Shown here: positions 18,588 to 27,440 of the stretch, piece after piece
How positions within the stretch are numbered: position 1 is the first letter of the stretch
How the letters are laid out: every line of letters begins with the position of its first letter
Assembly: GCF_001584165.1 (NCBI RefSeq)
Contig: NZ_CP013233.1
Coordinates: forward strand, 1,426,001-1,490,000
Direction of reading: 5' to 3'
Length of the DNA stretch: 64,000 bases
DNA from: Collimonas arenae
GTDB taxonomy: Bacteria > Pseudomonadota > Gammaproteobacteria > Burkholderiales > Burkholderiaceae_D
Position numbers and translations under genes: made by a program
Notes under the pieces: generated by a model
What the model saw: the letters and a program-made list of their open reading frames with translations, nothing else
Databases searched by the model: none
What the model was told of the DNA's origin: nothing

Positions 18588-18649
18588 ATCTGTACCACCT
18601 GGATCGGACAGTTAGTCATCCCGGATTGTAGTCGCTGGATTCGTCGCGT

Positions 18650-19291
18650 TTAAACCGCCTGTCGCCGCAAGGTCAGCAGCATGGTACCAAAACCGATGAA
18701 GGCCGTACCAACCACGCGGCTGACCCATTTGGAAAATGAGGGCTTCTGCAGAAGATTCCTGGCGCGCGAGGCGATCAGGGCGTAGCTCATGTGAGTGGTA
18801 TAGGACACCGCCATGAAGATTCCTGTCAGGATCAGGAATTGCGGCAGCAGCGACGAGTGGGCGTTGACGAATTGCGGAAACAGTGCCGTGAAAAACAGGA
18901 TGGCCTTGGGATTGGTTGCGGCCGTGAGGAACGCTTCCCGGTAGAGTTTTTTTGGCTGCGGCGCAATGCTGCTTTCTTTATCGTCGGCTTCGCTTACCAA
19001 TACTGTTGATGCGCCGAATAGCTGCCGCAGGCCGATGTAAAACAGGTAAAGGGCGCCGACGATCTTGACCGCGCCAAACAGCAGGGCCGACGATTTCAGC
19101 AGTACGCCCAGGCCAAGTATCGCCGCCACCGACAAGCAAAACACGCCGCAAATATTGCCGAGGGCCGACCACATGACCGAACGCACGCCGAAACTGGCGC
19201 CATTGCGCAAGGTCAGCAGGATCGACGGTCCGGGACTCATGATGGCGAGTGCCGCGAAGGCGGTGAAGGTGAGGAGTGTTTGCGTGTTCAT
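18650..19291 (-). CDS. LysE/RhtB-family translocator
   Basis: A 213-residue inner-membrane exporter of the LysE/RhtB family. The N-terminal signature AIMSPGPSILLTLRNG and five to six hydrophobic segments are present, with FLTAATNPKAILFFTALFPQ in the middle. Family members export basic or neutral amino acids and homoserine lactones. I start at 19291 (MNTQTLLTF), where the first helix begins; 23 upstream residues look non-coding. Confidence 0.87.
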   Translation of the reverse strand: MNTQTLLTFTAFAALAIMSPGPSILLTLRNGASFGVRSVMWSALGNICGVFCLSVAAILGLGVLLKSSALLFGAVKIVGALYLFYIGLRQLFGASTVLVSEADDKESSIAPQPKKLYREAFLTAATNPKAILFFTALFPQFVNAHSSLLPQFLILTGIFMAVSYTTHMSYALIASRARNLLQKPSFSKWVSRVVGTAFIGFGTMLLTLRRQAV

Positions 19292-19369
19292 CTGCTTGTG
19301 AAAATCCAAAAAGTGAAAGGTTGACCTGCAGCTCATTGCCGCTATGAGCCACACATGCATCTTGCGTCG

Positions 19370-19993
19370 TTACGGACTGCCGTTATTGCCGTGCAGGAGA
19401 TAACCTTTGCGCTGGCTCAAGCGCTCAAAGTAGGCGCTCACCGCCGGTAACTCAGGGCGTTGCAGCGGTGTGCCGAACCAGCGATTTACCGACAGTCCGA
19501 TTGGTATGTCGGCCAGTGTGAACTCCGCACCGGCAACGTATCCGCCGGTCGATGCGAGTTGGCGATCGAGGATTTGCATGTTCTTGGTCCAGCTTGCGCT
19601 GCCGGCCGCAATTTGCGCCGGGTCCTGGTGTGTCGGCGACTTCCTGACCAGGGCAGGGAATACATAGCTCCAGGAACGGTTCAGGTCGGTGGCTTGCCAA
19701 TCGATCCATTGATCGATACGGGCGCGCCTTTGCGGTTCGGATGGATATAACCACTCGCCGCCGTAACGCGCCACAAGGTAACGGATGATCGAATTGGATT
19801 CCCACAGCACGAAGTCGCCGTCCTGGATGACAGGCACCATGCCGTTCGGATTGAGGGCGAGGTACTCCGGCGTGTCGGTCGCTCGGAAGCCGGAGCCCCA
19901 GTCTTCGCGTTCGAAAGGAAGCTCCAGTTCGGCGCAGGTCCAAAGGACTTTGCGGACATTGATCGATGATGCCTTGCCAAGTATTTTCAACAT
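19370..19993 (-). CDS. Glutathione S-transferase family protein
   Basis: A 207-residue GST. The thioredoxin-like half (residues 1-80) has [20 protein letters not shown] and the glutathione-site segments [13 protein letters not shown] and [14 protein letters not shown]. The C-terminal helical half has [22 protein letters not shown]. It probably conjugates or transfers glutathione. The start at 19993 is chosen because [15 protein letters not shown] is the first family strand; a longer frame upstream has no support. Confidence 0.88.
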   Translation of the reverse strand: MLKILGKASSINVRKVLWTCAELELPFEREDWGSGFRATDTPEYLALNPNGMVPVIQDGDFVLWESNSIIRYLVARYGGEWLYPSEPQRRARIDQWIDWQATDLNRSWSYVFPALVRKSPTHQDPAQIAAGSASWTKNMQILDRQLASTGGYVAGAEFTLADIPIGLSVNRWFGTPLQRPELPAVSAYFERLSQRKGYLLHGNNGSP

Positions 19994-20040
19994 CGGTTTT
20001 CCAGGAATTGAGGGGCCAGACAAACGACGGGCCAGACAAA

Positions 20041-20919
20041 CTATACCGGTTGTGCGCAAAGTTTGCCGGACGGCCATTCGGTAATCGGCCTGACGCTGCC
20101 CGAGAGGCGGATGGAGGCGCCGCGCTCAAGTGGGATTTGTGCGTGCAAGAGGCAGCGGATGCCCATGTCCTCACCTTGGACGATATCGATGGCGCCCCCG
20201 TGCGGCCAGTCGATGTCGCGCAGGTAGCCGGCCAGCGCGGCAGTGGAAGCACCGGTGGCGGGATCTTCGTAGACGCCGCCGGAGGCAAACGGATTGCGGG
20301 TATGGAATAGTTGCGCTGTCTCGGCATGCGCCAGCACGACGGTGGTCAAGCCGGCGCGCTGCATGAAGTTGCGGCCTTGATCCAGTTCGTAGCGCATGGC
20401 GCGCAATGTTTCCCGGCTGCGCAAGGCCAGCGCCAGGTGGTCGACACCGCCATGCGCGATGGCCGGTGGGATGCGCGGATCGAGGTCGTCGGCGCTATAG
20501 CCGAACAGCGCCAGCGCCTCGGCCACCAGTGCGGGATCGGCGGCCTTGCTACGGGTTGGCGGCGATTGCAGCGCGGCGTTGGTCAGTTTGCCTTGTTGCT
20601 TGCCTTCCACCGTGATGTGGGCGCCGCTCATATGCAGCGTGATGGCAAACGCGCCGTCGCCGTATTGTTGGGCGAGTGCTGCGCCCAACGCAATTGTTGC
20701 GTGCCCACAAAAGCCGATTTCGGATTCTGGCGAAAAATAGCGCACGTACCACCCACCCGGGATGGCGGCGGCGAACACGGTTTCGGAAAAGCCGACTTCC
20801 GCGGCCAACTGCTGCATTGCTGACGCGTCCGGCAGGGTAGAACCGATCCAGACGCCGGCTGGATTGCCGCCCTGTTCGCCGTCGGAAAATGCGGCGAGTT
20901 TGATTACGTTGTCGTTCAT
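20041..20919 (-). CDS. PhzF-family isomerase
   Basis: A 292-residue PhzF-fold protein. It has [10 protein letters not shown] at the N-terminus, the catalytic-Glu motif [10 protein letters not shown] near residue 45, [15 protein letters not shown] and the second-half [19 protein letters not shown]. PhzF relatives are isomerases or epimerases acting on small acids such as the phenazine precursor; no phenazine genes are present. It follows the cupin gene by nine bases on the same strand, so the two form an operon facing a LysR gene. Confidence 0.88.
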   Translation of the reverse strand: MNDNVIKLAAFSDGEQGGNPAGVWIGSTLPDASAMQQLAAEVGFSETVFAAAIPGGWYVRYFSPESEIGFCGHATIALGAALAQQYGDGAFAITLHMSGAHITVEGKQQGKLTNAALQSPPTRSKAADPALVAEALALFGYSADDLDPRIPPAIAHGGVDHLALALRSRETLRAMRYELDQGRNFMQRAGLTTVVLAHAETAQLFHTRNPFASGGVYEDPATGASTAALAGYLRDIDWPHGGAIDIVQGEDMGIRCLLHAQIPLERGASIRLSGSVRPITEWPSGKLCAQPV

Positions 20920-20928
20920 CTGTTTGTC

Positions 20929-21312
20929 CTAAGCTAGTTGTTGTTCGATGCTTTTTGTGAAAGGAGTATCGAGCTCGCCGGTGTGCTTGGTGGTCACCGG
21001 TTCGATCAGCACGATCCAGCATTCCTCTTCAGCCACCGGGTTGTGCGGTACGCCGCGCGGCACCACATGGATGGAGCCCGCTGTTAGTTCAACCGCCGGC
21101 CGGTCCTGGTATTCGATGCGCAACCGGCCGCGCAATACGTAGAACAATTCGTCCTCGGCGGCATGGCTGTGCCAGGTGAAATTGCCAAGTAGTTTGGCTA
21201 CCTTGACATACTGGTCGTTGACCTGCGCCACCACTTTGGGCGACCAGTGCTCGGTGACGCTTTCACAGGCGCTCAGCAAGTCGACGGCTGGCGGTGTGGC
21301 GGAATTGATCAT
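20929..21312 (-). CDS. Cupin-domain protein
   Basis: A 127-residue single-cupin protein. Motif 1 is HSHAAEDELFYVLRGRLRIE, with two His and a Glu as likely metal ligands; motif 2 is VPRGVPHNPVA. Its catalytic role is undefined. I start at 21312, with GGAG seven bases upstream, rather than the frame's first ATG at 21348. It lies first in an operon with PhzF and diverges from the LysR regulator, which may control it. Confidence 0.85.
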   Translation of the reverse strand: MINSATPPAVDLLSACESVTEHWSPKVVAQVNDQYVKVAKLLGNFTWHSHAAEDELFYVLRGRLRIEYQDRPAVELTAGSIHVVPRGVPHNPVAEEECWIVLIEPVTTKHTGELDTPFTKSIEQQLA

Positions 21313-21431
21313 GCGATTCTCCGGGTTGGAATAAACGTTACGGATCATGCTAACCTAGCGCCACGGCATCAGTGAAGCAAATGTTTATTATGCCTAACAT
21401 TAGCAATTGTAATACTTGAATGTGATCATCC

Positions 21432-22301
21432 ATGCCCCGTAATCTCGACACCAACCTGCTGCGTACTTTCGTGACTGTTGCCGAACATGCCAGCATGACG
21501 GTCGCCGCCAATGCGCTGCACCTGAGTCAAGGCGCGGTCAGTCAACAAATCAAGCGCCTGGAAGAAGTGCTGGCTGGCAGCCTGTTTGAACGCGATCCGC
21601 GCGGCCTGCGCCTGACCGCAGCCGGCGAGCGTTTGTTTGGCAAGGCCAAGCGGTTGTTGAGCCTGAACGACGAAATCTGGGTCGACATGACTGCCACAGC
21701 GATCGAGGGACAAGTACGGCTCGGCGTGCCGCATGATTTGGTAGCGACCTGCCTGCCTCCAGTCATGAAGGCTTATGCTGAAGCGTTCCCACAAGTCGAA
21801 ATCTCGCTGCTCTGCGGTTCTTCGCCGCAGTTGGCCGAAGCGCTGGCGCTTGGCTCGATCGACCTCGCGGTGATTGAGGAGCCGGTCGGCCCGACAGCCG
21901 GCGAATGCCTGAGTGTGGAGCGATTGGTCTGGGTTGGCGCGAAAGCCGGTGCCGCCCATCTGAAGCGGCCACTGCCGGTATCGATGGTGGTTGATACCTG
22001 TGCCTTCCGACCGGTGGTGGTGGCAGCCCTGCAGCAGAACGATCTGATGTGGCGCACCGTATTCGAAAACGGCAACATCGAAGCGACCACCGCGACAGTA
22101 CGCACCGATCTCGCCATTACCGCCTGGCTGGCTTCCACCGTGCCGGTGGATCTCGATATCTTGAGCGGCGATTGCGGCTTGCCTGAGCTGCCGAATTTTG
22201 CGATCAACCTACATTTGTCGCGACACGCGGCCAGTCCGGCGACGCTGGAGCTGGCGCGCCATATCCGCGATCATCTGACCCGGCGGCGTCAGGTGGCTTG
22301 A
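21432..22301 (+). CDS. LysR-family transcriptional regulator
   Basis: A 289-residue LysR regulator. The winged-helix head is at residues 3-62 (TNLLRTFVTVAEHASMTVAA, then SQGAVSQQIKRLEEVLAGSL). A periplasmic-binding-like co-inducer domain follows (GQVRLGVPHDLV). The start lies 120 bases from the divergent cupin gene. By LysR convention it would autoregulate and activate the cupin-phzF operon. The inducer is unknown. Confidence 0.9.
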   Translation: MPRNLDTNLLRTFVTVAEHASMTVAANALHLSQGAVSQQIKRLEEVLAGSLFERDPRGLRLTAAGERLFGKAKRLLSLNDEIWVDMTATAIEGQVRLGVPHDLVATCLPPVMKAYAEAFPQVEISLLCGSSPQLAEALALGSIDLAVIEEPVGPTAGECLSVERLVWVGAKAGAAHLKRPLPVSMVVDTCAFRPVVVAALQQNDLMWRTVFENGNIEATTATVRTDLAITAWLASTVPVDLDILSGDCGLPELPNFAINLHLSRHAASPATLELARHIRDHLTRRRQVA

Positions 22302-22327
22302 GTCTGGACGATGCGTTCCAAATGCAC

Positions 22328-22361
22328 ACGAGCTCTCGGCCAGTGATGGCGAAGAGCTCGT
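22328..22361. repeat. Inverted repeat between lysR and a WXXGXW gene
   Basis: ACGAGCTC at 22328-22335 is repeated inverted as GAGCTCGT at 22354-22361. It lies between two convergent genes but lacks a T-run, so it may help termination or have no role. Confidence 0.3.
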
Positions 22362-22437
22362 TGATAAAGGCTGAAGCTGCCGGCCTCTACATCTCTGATT
22401 GTCGGTTCTCAGTCTTGGTCATGCGACGCGATGCAAA

Positions 22438-22872
22438 TCAGCAGTTGCCTTTCTTGGCCTGTCCCGGAGGGCAATGGTAGCGATCGCCGTCGTCGTGTCG
22501 ATCGTCATGGCGGTCATCGCGTCGGTCGTCGCGCCGGTTGTCGTATCGGCCATGATCGTCGCCCTGGCGCCAGCCGCCGCGTCGCAATTCCCAGCCGTTA
22601 GGCCCTTGTCGCCATTCAGGGCGATCGTACAGATAGCCGCTGCGTGCGCGTTCCCAGTGCCCGCCAGCCCAGACATGGCGACGCCCATCCCAGTTCCAGT
22701 ATCCGGGCGCCCACACGTAGCCGACGCGTGGCGGCGGCACGACTTCGTAGCGTGGCGGAGGCGGCGGGGTGCCAATAGTAATATTGACACCGATTTGCGC
22801 CATGGCCTGGCTTGGCATAAAGGCGGCAGCACTGACTGCAATCAGCGCGGCTGCGCATAGAATACGTTTCAT
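22438..22872 (-). CDS. BcpO-like WXXGXW-repeat protein
   Basis: A 144-residue exported protein. A Sec signal (MKRILCAAALIAVSAAAF to SQAMA) is followed by a proline-rich segment and YXWGXW-type repeats: GYVWAPGYWNWDGRRHVWA and GGHWERARSGYLYD. The tail (about 109-130) is an Arg-Asp-His repeat (DDRRDDRHDDRHDD), low-complexity at DNA level too, ending in a CPPGQAKKGNC segment. The family is common in Burkholderiales and has no defined function. It is likely periplasmic or surface-associated, and the His/Asp tail could bind metal. Confidence 0.75.
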   Translation of the reverse strand: MKRILCAAALIAVSAAAFMPSQAMAQIGVNITIGTPPPPPRYEVVPPPRVGYVWAPGYWNWDGRRHVWAGGHWERARSGYLYDRPEWRQGPNGWELRRGGWRQGDDHGRYDNRRDDRRDDRHDDRHDDGDRYHCPPGQAKKGNC

Positions 22873-23029
22873 ATTTATCTCCCGCAGTTGTTTGGTGTCC
22901 TGAACTATATCTTCTATTGTTTTGAATTCTATCGATGATGCAATAAATTACATTTTAGCGCGGTCTATTACATGCGTTAAAAAGTGTTAAGTGTTGGGCG
23001 AACGATTCCGGAATCCCGGGAGATCCCGC

Positions 23030-23524
23030 ATGAAGCCGATCAAGAATGCCAATGTCGCCAAGATTTTTGATGGCTACCCGCCACGCGTGCGACGTAAGCT
23101 GCTTGTCCTGCGCCAACTGATTCTGGATACTGCTGCCGGTACTGCTGGCGTTGGCGAAATAGAGGAAATCCTCAAGTGGGGTGAGCCTGCCTATCTCACC
23201 ACTAAAAGCAAAAGCGGGAGTACGATCAGGGTCGGCTGGAAAAAGAGCAATCCTTCGCAGTATGCGATGTATTTCAATTGCCAGACCAGTCTGATTGAAA
23301 CGTTCCGAACGCTTTTCCCTGACGATTTCCGGTTCGTCGGCAATCGCAGCATTGTCTTTGAAGAAGGTGATGTGCTGCCTGTCGGTGCATTGGAGTTTTG
23401 TATTGCCGCTGCGCTGACCTATCATCTGGACAAGATGAAAAAGGGCCACGGCAGTTCGTGGACGGGAAATTCGGTTGTCGAATACGAACGCCAGGCATCT
23501 TCCATTTCTAAAGGCAAGCGATGA
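23030..23524 (+). CDS. DUF1801-family protein
   Basis: A 164-residue DUF1801 (YdhG-like) protein. It has the LRQLILDTAA segment, EEILKWGEPAYLT and the C-terminal VGALEFCIAAALTYH. The fold is related to frataxin-like proteins, but the role is undefined. GGGAG at 23018-23022 supports the ATG at 23030 over 22991. Its stop overlaps the next start as ATGA (23521-23524), so it is translationally coupled to the aldehyde dehydrogenase. Confidence 0.82.
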   Translation: MKPIKNANVAKIFDGYPPRVRRKLLVLRQLILDTAAGTAGVGEIEEILKWGEPAYLTTKSKSGSTIRVGWKKSNPSQYAMYFNCQTSLIETFRTLFPDDFRFVGNRSIVFEEGDVLPVGALEFCIAAALTYHLDKMKKGHGSSWTGNSVVEYERQASSISKGKR

Positions 23525-24963
23525 ACACAGTAACGACACAGGCTGACACCGAGCTCGATCTGACACGCAAGGAAATATTGCGCGTGTTTGACGCGCAGCA
23601 CGCTACGGCCCTGCGCTTGCGGCAATCGACCAAGGCCGAGCGGCTGCAGAAGATCCGTAAACTGAAGGCCGCCTTGCTGGCGCACCGGGATGCCGTGATC
23701 GCCGCTGGACAGGCAGATTTCGGCAAGCCGGCTGCCGAGGTTGAACTGACCGAAATCCTGCCGGTGATTGCCGAGGCCAACGACGCCATCCGCAAGCTGG
23801 GCCGCTGGATGAAGCCGAAGAAAGTCTGGCCTTCGCGCATGATGATCGGTACCTCGGGTTATACGCAGTACGAACCGAAGGGGCGGGTGCTGATCGTGGC
23901 GCCCTGGAATTATCCGGTCAATCTGAGCCTCGGACCGCTGGTATCGGCGCTAGCCGCCGGCAATACCGCAATCATCAAGCCGTCGGAAATGACGCCACAT
24001 GCGTCGGCAGTGATTGGCCAGATCATTCGTGAAGTATTCAGCGAGGATGAAGTGGCGATGTTCGAGGGCGATGCGCCTGTCGCGCAAGCGCTGCTTGATC
24101 TGCCGTTCGACCATATTTTCTTCACCGGTTCTCCGGTGGTCGGCAAGATCGTGATGGCGGCAGCGGCCAAGCATCTGACCAGCGTTACGTTGGAGCTTGG
24201 CGGCAAATCGCCGACGATTGTCGATGAGACGGCGGACCTGAAAGCAGCGGCGCAAAATATCCTCTGGGCCAAGTACACCAACAATGGCCAGACCTGCATT
24301 GCACCCGACCATATTTATGTCCATGCCAGCGTCAAGGATGAGTTCCTGGAACACTGCCGTGCGGCCTTGGAGGCGGCTTATGGCAAGACGGCGCAGCAGG
24401 CCGACAGTCCCGACCTGGCGCGTATCGTCAACCAGCGCCATACCGCACGCATCAAAAACTTGCTGGACGATGCCACCAGCCGCGGCGCCCGGGTCGTCAC
24501 CGGCGGATTGGTGGATGAATCACAACGCTATATTGCACCGACGCTGATCGACGGTATTCCGGACGATGCCAAGATCATGAGCGAGGAAATTTTTGGGCCG
24601 CTGCTGCCGATCATCGCTTATGAACAACTCGATTCGGTGATCGCCCGCATCAATGCCGATCCGAAGCCGCTGGCCCTGTATATCTGGAGCCGCAAGCAGG
24701 AACACATCGCCAGGGTGATGCAGCAGACCACTTCCGGCGGCGCCTGTATCAATCACTGCGTGGTGCAATTCCTGCACGGGAACCTGCCGTTCGGTGGCGT
24801 CAATAATTCCGGTATCGGCAGCGGCCACGGCCATCACGGTTTCCTGGCTTTTTCGCATGAACGGGCGGTGGTGCGCACCCGCATCATGCTCGCCAGCATG
24901 TTCTATCCGCCTTACAGCGGCTGGACGCGCAAGCTGGTTGCCTTGTTTATCAAAACGGTGTGA
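23521..24963 (+). CDS. Aldehyde dehydrogenase (ALDH3-like)
   Basis: A 480-residue NAD(P)-dependent aldehyde dehydrogenase. It has APWNYPVNLSLGPLVSALAA, the cofactor loop FTGSPVVGKIVM, the general-base motif LELGGKSP and the nucleophile Cys in NNGQTCIAPDH. The C-terminal FYPPYSGWTRKLVALFIK is typical of class 3 fatty or aromatic aldehyde dehydrogenases, including coniferyl-aldehyde enzymes. It oxidises an aldehyde to the acid; the substrate is not determinable. It is coupled by a four-base overlap to the DUF1801 gene. Confidence 0.92.
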   Translation: MNTVTTQADTELDLTRKEILRVFDAQHATALRLRQSTKAERLQKIRKLKAALLAHRDAVIAAGQADFGKPAAEVELTEILPVIAEANDAIRKLGRWMKPKKVWPSRMMIGTSGYTQYEPKGRVLIVAPWNYPVNLSLGPLVSALAAGNTAIIKPSEMTPHASAVIGQIIREVFSEDEVAMFEGDAPVAQALLDLPFDHIFFTGSPVVGKIVMAAAAKHLTSVTLELGGKSPTIVDETADLKAAAQNILWAKYTNNGQTCIAPDHIYVHASVKDEFLEHCRAALEAAYGKTAQQADSPDLARIVNQRHTARIKNLLDDATSRGARVVTGGLVDESQRYIAPTLIDGIPDDAKIMSEEIFGPLLPIIAYEQLDSVIARINADPKPLALYIWSRKQEHIARVMQQTTSGGACINHCVVQFLHGNLPFGGVNNSGIGSGHGHHGFLAFSHERAVVRTRIMLASMFYPPYSGWTRKLVALFIKTV

Positions 24964-24978
24964 CGTTGCGTCTTTGCC

Positions 24979-25005
24979 GCAACCGAATTAAGTGAAATCG
25001 GTTGC
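24979..25005. terminator. Hairpin between convergent aldehyde dehydrogenase and msrC genes
   Basis: GCAACCGA at 24979-24986 and TCGGTTGC at 24998-25005 form a perfect 8-bp stem with an 11-base loop, extended by imperfect pairing outside. It sits between two convergent stops, with no strong T-run on either strand. It is probably a bidirectional 3'-end structure. Confidence 0.45.
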
Positions 25006-25037
25006 CGCGACAAAGATGGCAACCAAAGATTCCAGTC

Positions 25038-25499
25038 CTAGCTGGTCTTCGGACGGAAGCGGTTGAGGCTCGGACTGTCGATGTCGAATACGCCCAACAC
25101 GCGGCCGTCCTTGATGACCGGAATGACGATTTCGGCGTTCGATGCCGAGTCGCAGGCAATATGCCCTGCGAAAGCATGTACGTCCGGTACGAGGATAGTA
25201 CGGCGCTCCGCAGCCGCCGTGCCGCAGACGCCTTTGCCAAACGGGATACGGGCGCAAGCGACCTTGCCCTGGAATGGCCCAACCAGCAATTCCTCCGCAT
25301 CGCTGCCAGCAACTGCCTTTTTGGCCGGCGCCGTCCAATAAAAGCCAGCCCAGTTCAGGTCCGCAAGGGATTGGTAAATGAATGCCGAAAATTGCGCTGC
25401 ATTGGCGGTCTGGTTGCGCTCGCTTTCAAGAATGCTTGTGATCTGGCGTGCCAGGAGAGAGTAGTCGACGTTGATGTCGGCAGGCGCTGAGGTGAACAT
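25038..25499 (-). CDS. msrC: Free methionine-(R)-sulfoxide reductase
   Basis: A 153-residue GAF-fold fRMsr, which reduces free methionine-R-sulfoxide in the cytosol. The three conserved cysteines are at 82 and 92 (KVACARIPFGKGVCGTAA) and 116 (GHIACDSASNAEIVIPV), close to positions 84, 94 and 118 of the E. coli enzyme. LADLNWAGFYW is also conserved. The start at 25499 is chosen over a 36-residue longer frame. It serves oxidative-stress repair and is convergent with the aldehyde dehydrogenase. Confidence 0.9.
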   Translation of the reverse strand: MFTSAPADINVDYSLLARQITSILESERNQTANAAQFSAFIYQSLADLNWAGFYWTAPAKKAVAGSDAEELLVGPFQGKVACARIPFGKGVCGTAAAERRTILVPDVHAFAGHIACDSASNAEIVIPVIKDGRVLGVFDIDSPSLNRFRPKTS

Positions 25500-26185
25500 G
25501 CAAATCCCTAACAAATATGTGATCAAAATTGCCTGTAATGTGCCGCCCGTTGTTGATGGCGCACTTCTGGATATCATCTGAACTAGGCAGATGAATCGAC
25601 GCAGCATTTTAGCCTACATGAATGAAAGGTCGCGCCGATATCGAATGCTCGATTTTCCTGATATCACACCGCTGTGCTCGATAGCGGGGAAGGGTGGCAT
25701 TTATTTTCAATATATTCAACTAGATATAGCGATGGTTATTATGAATCGGCATAATCCATATTTTTTCATTCTTCCAAGGCGCAGTTCCATTCTTCAAATT
25801 AACCTATCCATGTATCAATATTCTTGCTTTTATTGCATCGCAAGACTGGCTGCATCAACAGAGTCAAATGTTGCAAGCAGATGACATATTGACGACAGAA
25901 AACACATAAATTAAGTCATAAATGTCATAAACAGCTGTCAAAAAACAACATAAATCCGCTTCATCAGTTAATCGACGAAAAAAATAAAGAAAAATCTGGA
26001 AAACCGATGCATTTTTTTTGTGAATTGGTAATATCCACTCCGTCCAGTTTGTAACAATTAGTAACTGTTGGTAATAGTTAGTAATAATTTGAGGCGCTCA
26101 TGAAATGTCCTTATGGACAGCTTGGGCACTGCTTATCAAGCGGGATATCTGGATCGGATAATTTTGATATAACTAGAGGGAAGAA
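25500..26185 (+). promoter_or_regulatory. Long AT-rich upstream region of the porin gene
   Basis: About 690 bases without a convincing gene. The right half (25700-26185) is strongly AT-rich for this genome. It contains two GTCATAAA-like repeats (25915 and 25924), poly-A/T tracts near 25975-26020, the four-fold 10-bp array described separately and a ribosome site GAGGGAAG just before the porin ATG. The left part must hold the msrC promoter on the other strand. The size and repeats suggest a heavily regulated porin promoter. Confidence 0.6.
26051..26090 (+). promoter_or_regulatory. Four tandem 10-bp repeats, OmpR-like operator
   Basis: Four consecutive decamers share the pattern GTAAYNRTTR: GTAACAATTA, GTAACTGTTG, GTAATAGTTA and GTAATAATTT. 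OmpR-type regulators bind direct repeats with a 10-bp period and GTAAC/GTTAC cores upstream of porin genes. The array ends 96 bases before the porin start, a suitable place for activation. Assignment to an OmpR homologue is inferred. Confidence 0.6.
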
Positions 26186-27298
26186 ATGAAGAAAACTGCA
26201 TTCGCACTGGCAGCACTCAGCCTGATCGGCGCCAGCGCCCAGGCGCAAACCAACGTCACTATTTATGGTGTGATCGACACCAGCCTGACCTACACCAGCA
26301 AAGTCGGTCCAAAAAACGATAGCCGTTTCAGTGTTGATTCTGGCGATCTGTCGACTTCCCGCATCGGTTTCAAGGGCACGGAAGATCTGGGCAATGGCTT
26401 GAAAGCGATATTCCAGCTGGAAAACGGCTTCAATGCGGACGATGGTTCCCTGGCAACTGCCAGCACATTGTTTGACCGCAAATCGGTAGTCGGTCTGTCG
26501 GGCTCGTTCGGCACTGTGACCCTCGGTCGTCAAACCGACTTCCTGGAAGACATCGGCAACAAGTACACATCGGTCCAGACATTCGGCGGCAACGGCGTCA
26601 AGGGCGGTCACTTCAACAACCTCGACCGCGTTTCCGGCACCCGCGCCAACAACTCGATCCGTTATGACAGCAGCAACCTGAGCGGTTTCACAGGCAGCTT
26701 GTTCTACGGCTTCGGCGAAGTGGCGGGTCAAACTTCGGCAGGTCAATCTTTCGGCCTGGGCGGTAACTACGCCAACGGTCCGTTCGGCATCGGCCTGGCA
26801 TATTTCCAGACCAAACTGGCCGCTGACGCGTTGCCTACCAAGGCTGGCGACACCGACCTGAAAACCTTCACCCTGGGCGCCAGCTATCAAGCCGGCCCTG
26901 CGAAGATCTATGGCGCGTGGTCGCAGGCTAAGCGTCCGCTGGCGACAGCGGTTGCATCGACTGGTCTGGTTAACATCACGACAGCAACCAAAGCCAACAT
27001 TTTTGACGTGGGTGTCGATTACGCGGTAGCCGCCAACCTGCATCTGCTGGGCAGCGTGATTTATGATCGCGCCGACATCAGCCGCAAGACAACTGGTTCG
27101 ACCAAGGGTTCGACTACCCAGCTCAATCTGGGCGTCGACTACTTCCTGTCGAAGCGTACCGACGTCTATGCGTTGTACAGCAACCAGCGCGCCAGCGATG
27201 TCATCAACCCAGGTGTGATCAACGGTGCTTATTCCAACTCGCCGGCGGATGACAGCAGCCAGAACGTATTGCGCGTGGGCTTGCGCCACAAGTTCTAA
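26186..27298 (+). CDS. Outer-membrane general porin
   Basis: A 370-residue Gram-negative porin of the Burkholderiales type. A 20-residue signal ends SAQA. The mature protein starts QTNVTIYGVIDTSLTY and continues with SRIGFKGTEDLGNGLKAIFQ, the conserved loop-3 region (RQTDFLEDIGNKY) and a C-terminal Phe in LRVGLRHKF, needed for BAM assembly. It forms a trimeric beta-barrel for passive uptake of small hydrophilic solutes. The ribosome site is GAGGGAAG just upstream. It is probably an abundant protein with its own terminator. Confidence 0.94.
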   Translation: MKKTAFALAALSLIGASAQAQTNVTIYGVIDTSLTYTSKVGPKNDSRFSVDSGDLSTSRIGFKGTEDLGNGLKAIFQLENGFNADDGSLATASTLFDRKSVVGLSGSFGTVTLGRQTDFLEDIGNKYTSVQTFGGNGVKGGHFNNLDRVSGTRANNSIRYDSSNLSGFTGSLFYGFGEVAGQTSAGQSFGLGGNYANGPFGIGLAYFQTKLAADALPTKAGDTDLKTFTLGASYQAGPAKIYGAWSQAKRPLATAVASTGLVNITTATKANIFDVGVDYAVAANLHLLGSVIYDRADISRKTTGSTKGSTTQLNLGVDYFLSKRTDVYALYSNQRASDVINPGVINGAYSNSPADDSSQNVLRVGLRHKF

Positions 27299-27394
27299 TG
27301 GCGTTGCGCGGTCAAGACCGTGTGTGTTGCATGCCGATCATGTAGCCTAAGCACCGGCATTGGCCGTGCACATCAAGAAGTGCATCAGCGGTGT

Positions 27395-27426
27395 CCTTGC
27401 CATGTCGGCAAGGGCGCAGCTTTTTT
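27395..27426 (+). terminator. Intrinsic terminator of the porin gene
   Basis: CCTTGCC at 27395-27401 pairs with GGCAAGG at 27407-27413 around a 5-base loop. A six-T run follows at 27421-27426. It lies about 97 bases after the porin stop and just before a convergent GNAT gene. Confidence 0.55.
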
Positions 27427-27440
27427 ATGGCTGCTTGCTT

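Noticed and set aside
26111..27289. A 392-codon minus-strand frame antisense to the porin
   Set aside because: It has no homology-like features; the porin on the plus strand is certain.
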